Notes under the pieces: model-generated
Told to the model about the DNA's origin: nothing
What the model saw: only the letters and a program-made list of their open reading frames with translations
The model's database searches: none
Assembly: GCA_916050055.1 (NCBI GenBank)
Contig: CAJZJY010000061.1
Span: 1-6,634, forward strand
Reading direction: 5' to 3'
DNA from: an uncultured Streptococcus sp.
Lineage (GTDB): Bacteria; Bacillota; Bacilli; Lactobacillales; Aerococcaceae
Length of the DNA: 6,634 nt
Shown: in pieces, positions 6,175 through 6,634 of the stretch
Numbering within the stretch: position 1 is the first letter of the stretch
How the letters are laid out: the number at the start of each line of letters is the position of its first letter
Translations under genes and position numbers: made by a program

Positions 6175-6634
6175 ATTCTCCTGTTAAGAAGCCTTGTGCT
6201 TTAAGTACATCAAGCATTTCCGCACGCTTAGCTCCAAGCGTGTGGTATTTTGTAGACACTTGTTTTGTAAAGGCATCTACACGACGATTCGCATCACGAA
6301 GGTCGTAGTATTCTGTCACAGTCGCATCATACTCTTTTAATTCTTCCAGAGGATTCTCAAGGTCTTTGTATCCATTTTCCATATGAATGACTTCTTTGGG
6401 AAGGCGTGGTTTTAATTGAGGCTCTTGATCCGGCCAGCCCACAGCAAGTCCAATCGCAGGATACGTATATTTTGGTAAGTTTAACAACTCAACGACTTTA
6501 GCTGTATCGTTAAAGAAACTACCGAGGTAAACAGCCCCCATTCCTAGAGATTCTGCTGCCACAACTACGTTTTGAGCTGCAATCACCGCATCCGTTAATC
6601 CAGATACGAAACGGTCTGCGCTACCTTGAACGCC
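6173..6634 (-). CDS. NfsA/FRP-type NADPH-dependent FMN nitroreductase, N-terminus cut by window edge
   Basis: The 153 visible C-terminal residues belong to a flavoenzyme that reduces nitro compounds, quinones or free flavin with NAD(P)H; the true substrate is unknown. The frame is open to the window edge, beginning GVQGSADRFVSGLTDAVIAA, so the start lies to the right; an internal GTG near 6586 is not the start. Family features are the helix AAQNVVVAAESLGMGAVYLG, the segment LPKYTYPAIGLAVGWPDQEP followed by LKPRLP, which is typical of NfsA/Frp enzymes, and a C-terminal tail ending in KAQGFLTGE. An NfsA-family member is usually about 240-250 residues, so roughly 90-100 are missing. The stop codon lies in the T-tract of the shared terminator, and the gene converges on thrC. 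Confidence 0.9.
   Translation of the reverse strand, partial: GVQGSADRFVSGLTDAVIAAQNVVVAAESLGMGAVYLGSFFNDTAKVVELLNLPKYTYPAIGLAVGWPDQEPQLKPRLPKEVIHMENGYKDLENPLEELKEYDATVTEYYDLRDANRRVDAFTKQVSTKYHTLGAKRAEMLDVLKAQGFLTGE

Overview
The window looks like a chromosomal segment of a low-GC Gram-positive bacterium, probably of the order Lactobacillales. The AT-rich codon use, A/T-rich intergenic DNA, strong purine-rich ribosome binding sites and protein families fit this. The genus cannot be fixed from the sequence; a Carnobacteriaceae- or Aerococcaceae-like organism is a guess.

Layout. Positions 1-803 carry no convincing gene. After about 120 bases of featureless AT-rich DNA come two tandem, diverged copies of a roughly 320-base unit (121-439 and 449-768). 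Each unit has a terminator-like hairpin, read on the minus strand, and a long palindromic element with two internal hairpins. From 804 to 4338, on the minus strand, lie two overlapping genes for a heterodimeric ABC exporter. The upstream gene (2602-4338) encodes the half with degenerate ATPase residues, and the downstream gene (804-2609) encodes the half with the catalytic glutamate. The intergenic region 4339-4631 separates this operon from the divergently transcribed threonine synthase gene thrC (4632-6122). It holds promoter candidates for both directions, a leader hairpin with a U-tract ahead of the ABC operon, and a short palindrome ahead of thrC. A strong terminator at 6131-6174 lies between thrC and a convergent, incomplete NfsA-like nitroreductase gene that runs off the right edge.

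How the genes work together. The two ABC halves almost certainly form one membrane transporter of the multidrug/lipid exporter class (EfrAB, LmrCD, TM287/288 and BmrCD are characterised examples), with one consensus and one degenerate ATP site. thrC catalyses the last step of threonine synthesis and stands alone here, without hom or thrB. The nitroreductase is an unrelated flavoenzyme. The coding part is ordinary. The least explained DNA is the duplicated palindromic element downstream of the ABC operon, which could be a MITE-like repeat, an elaborate 3' end or a structured RNA.
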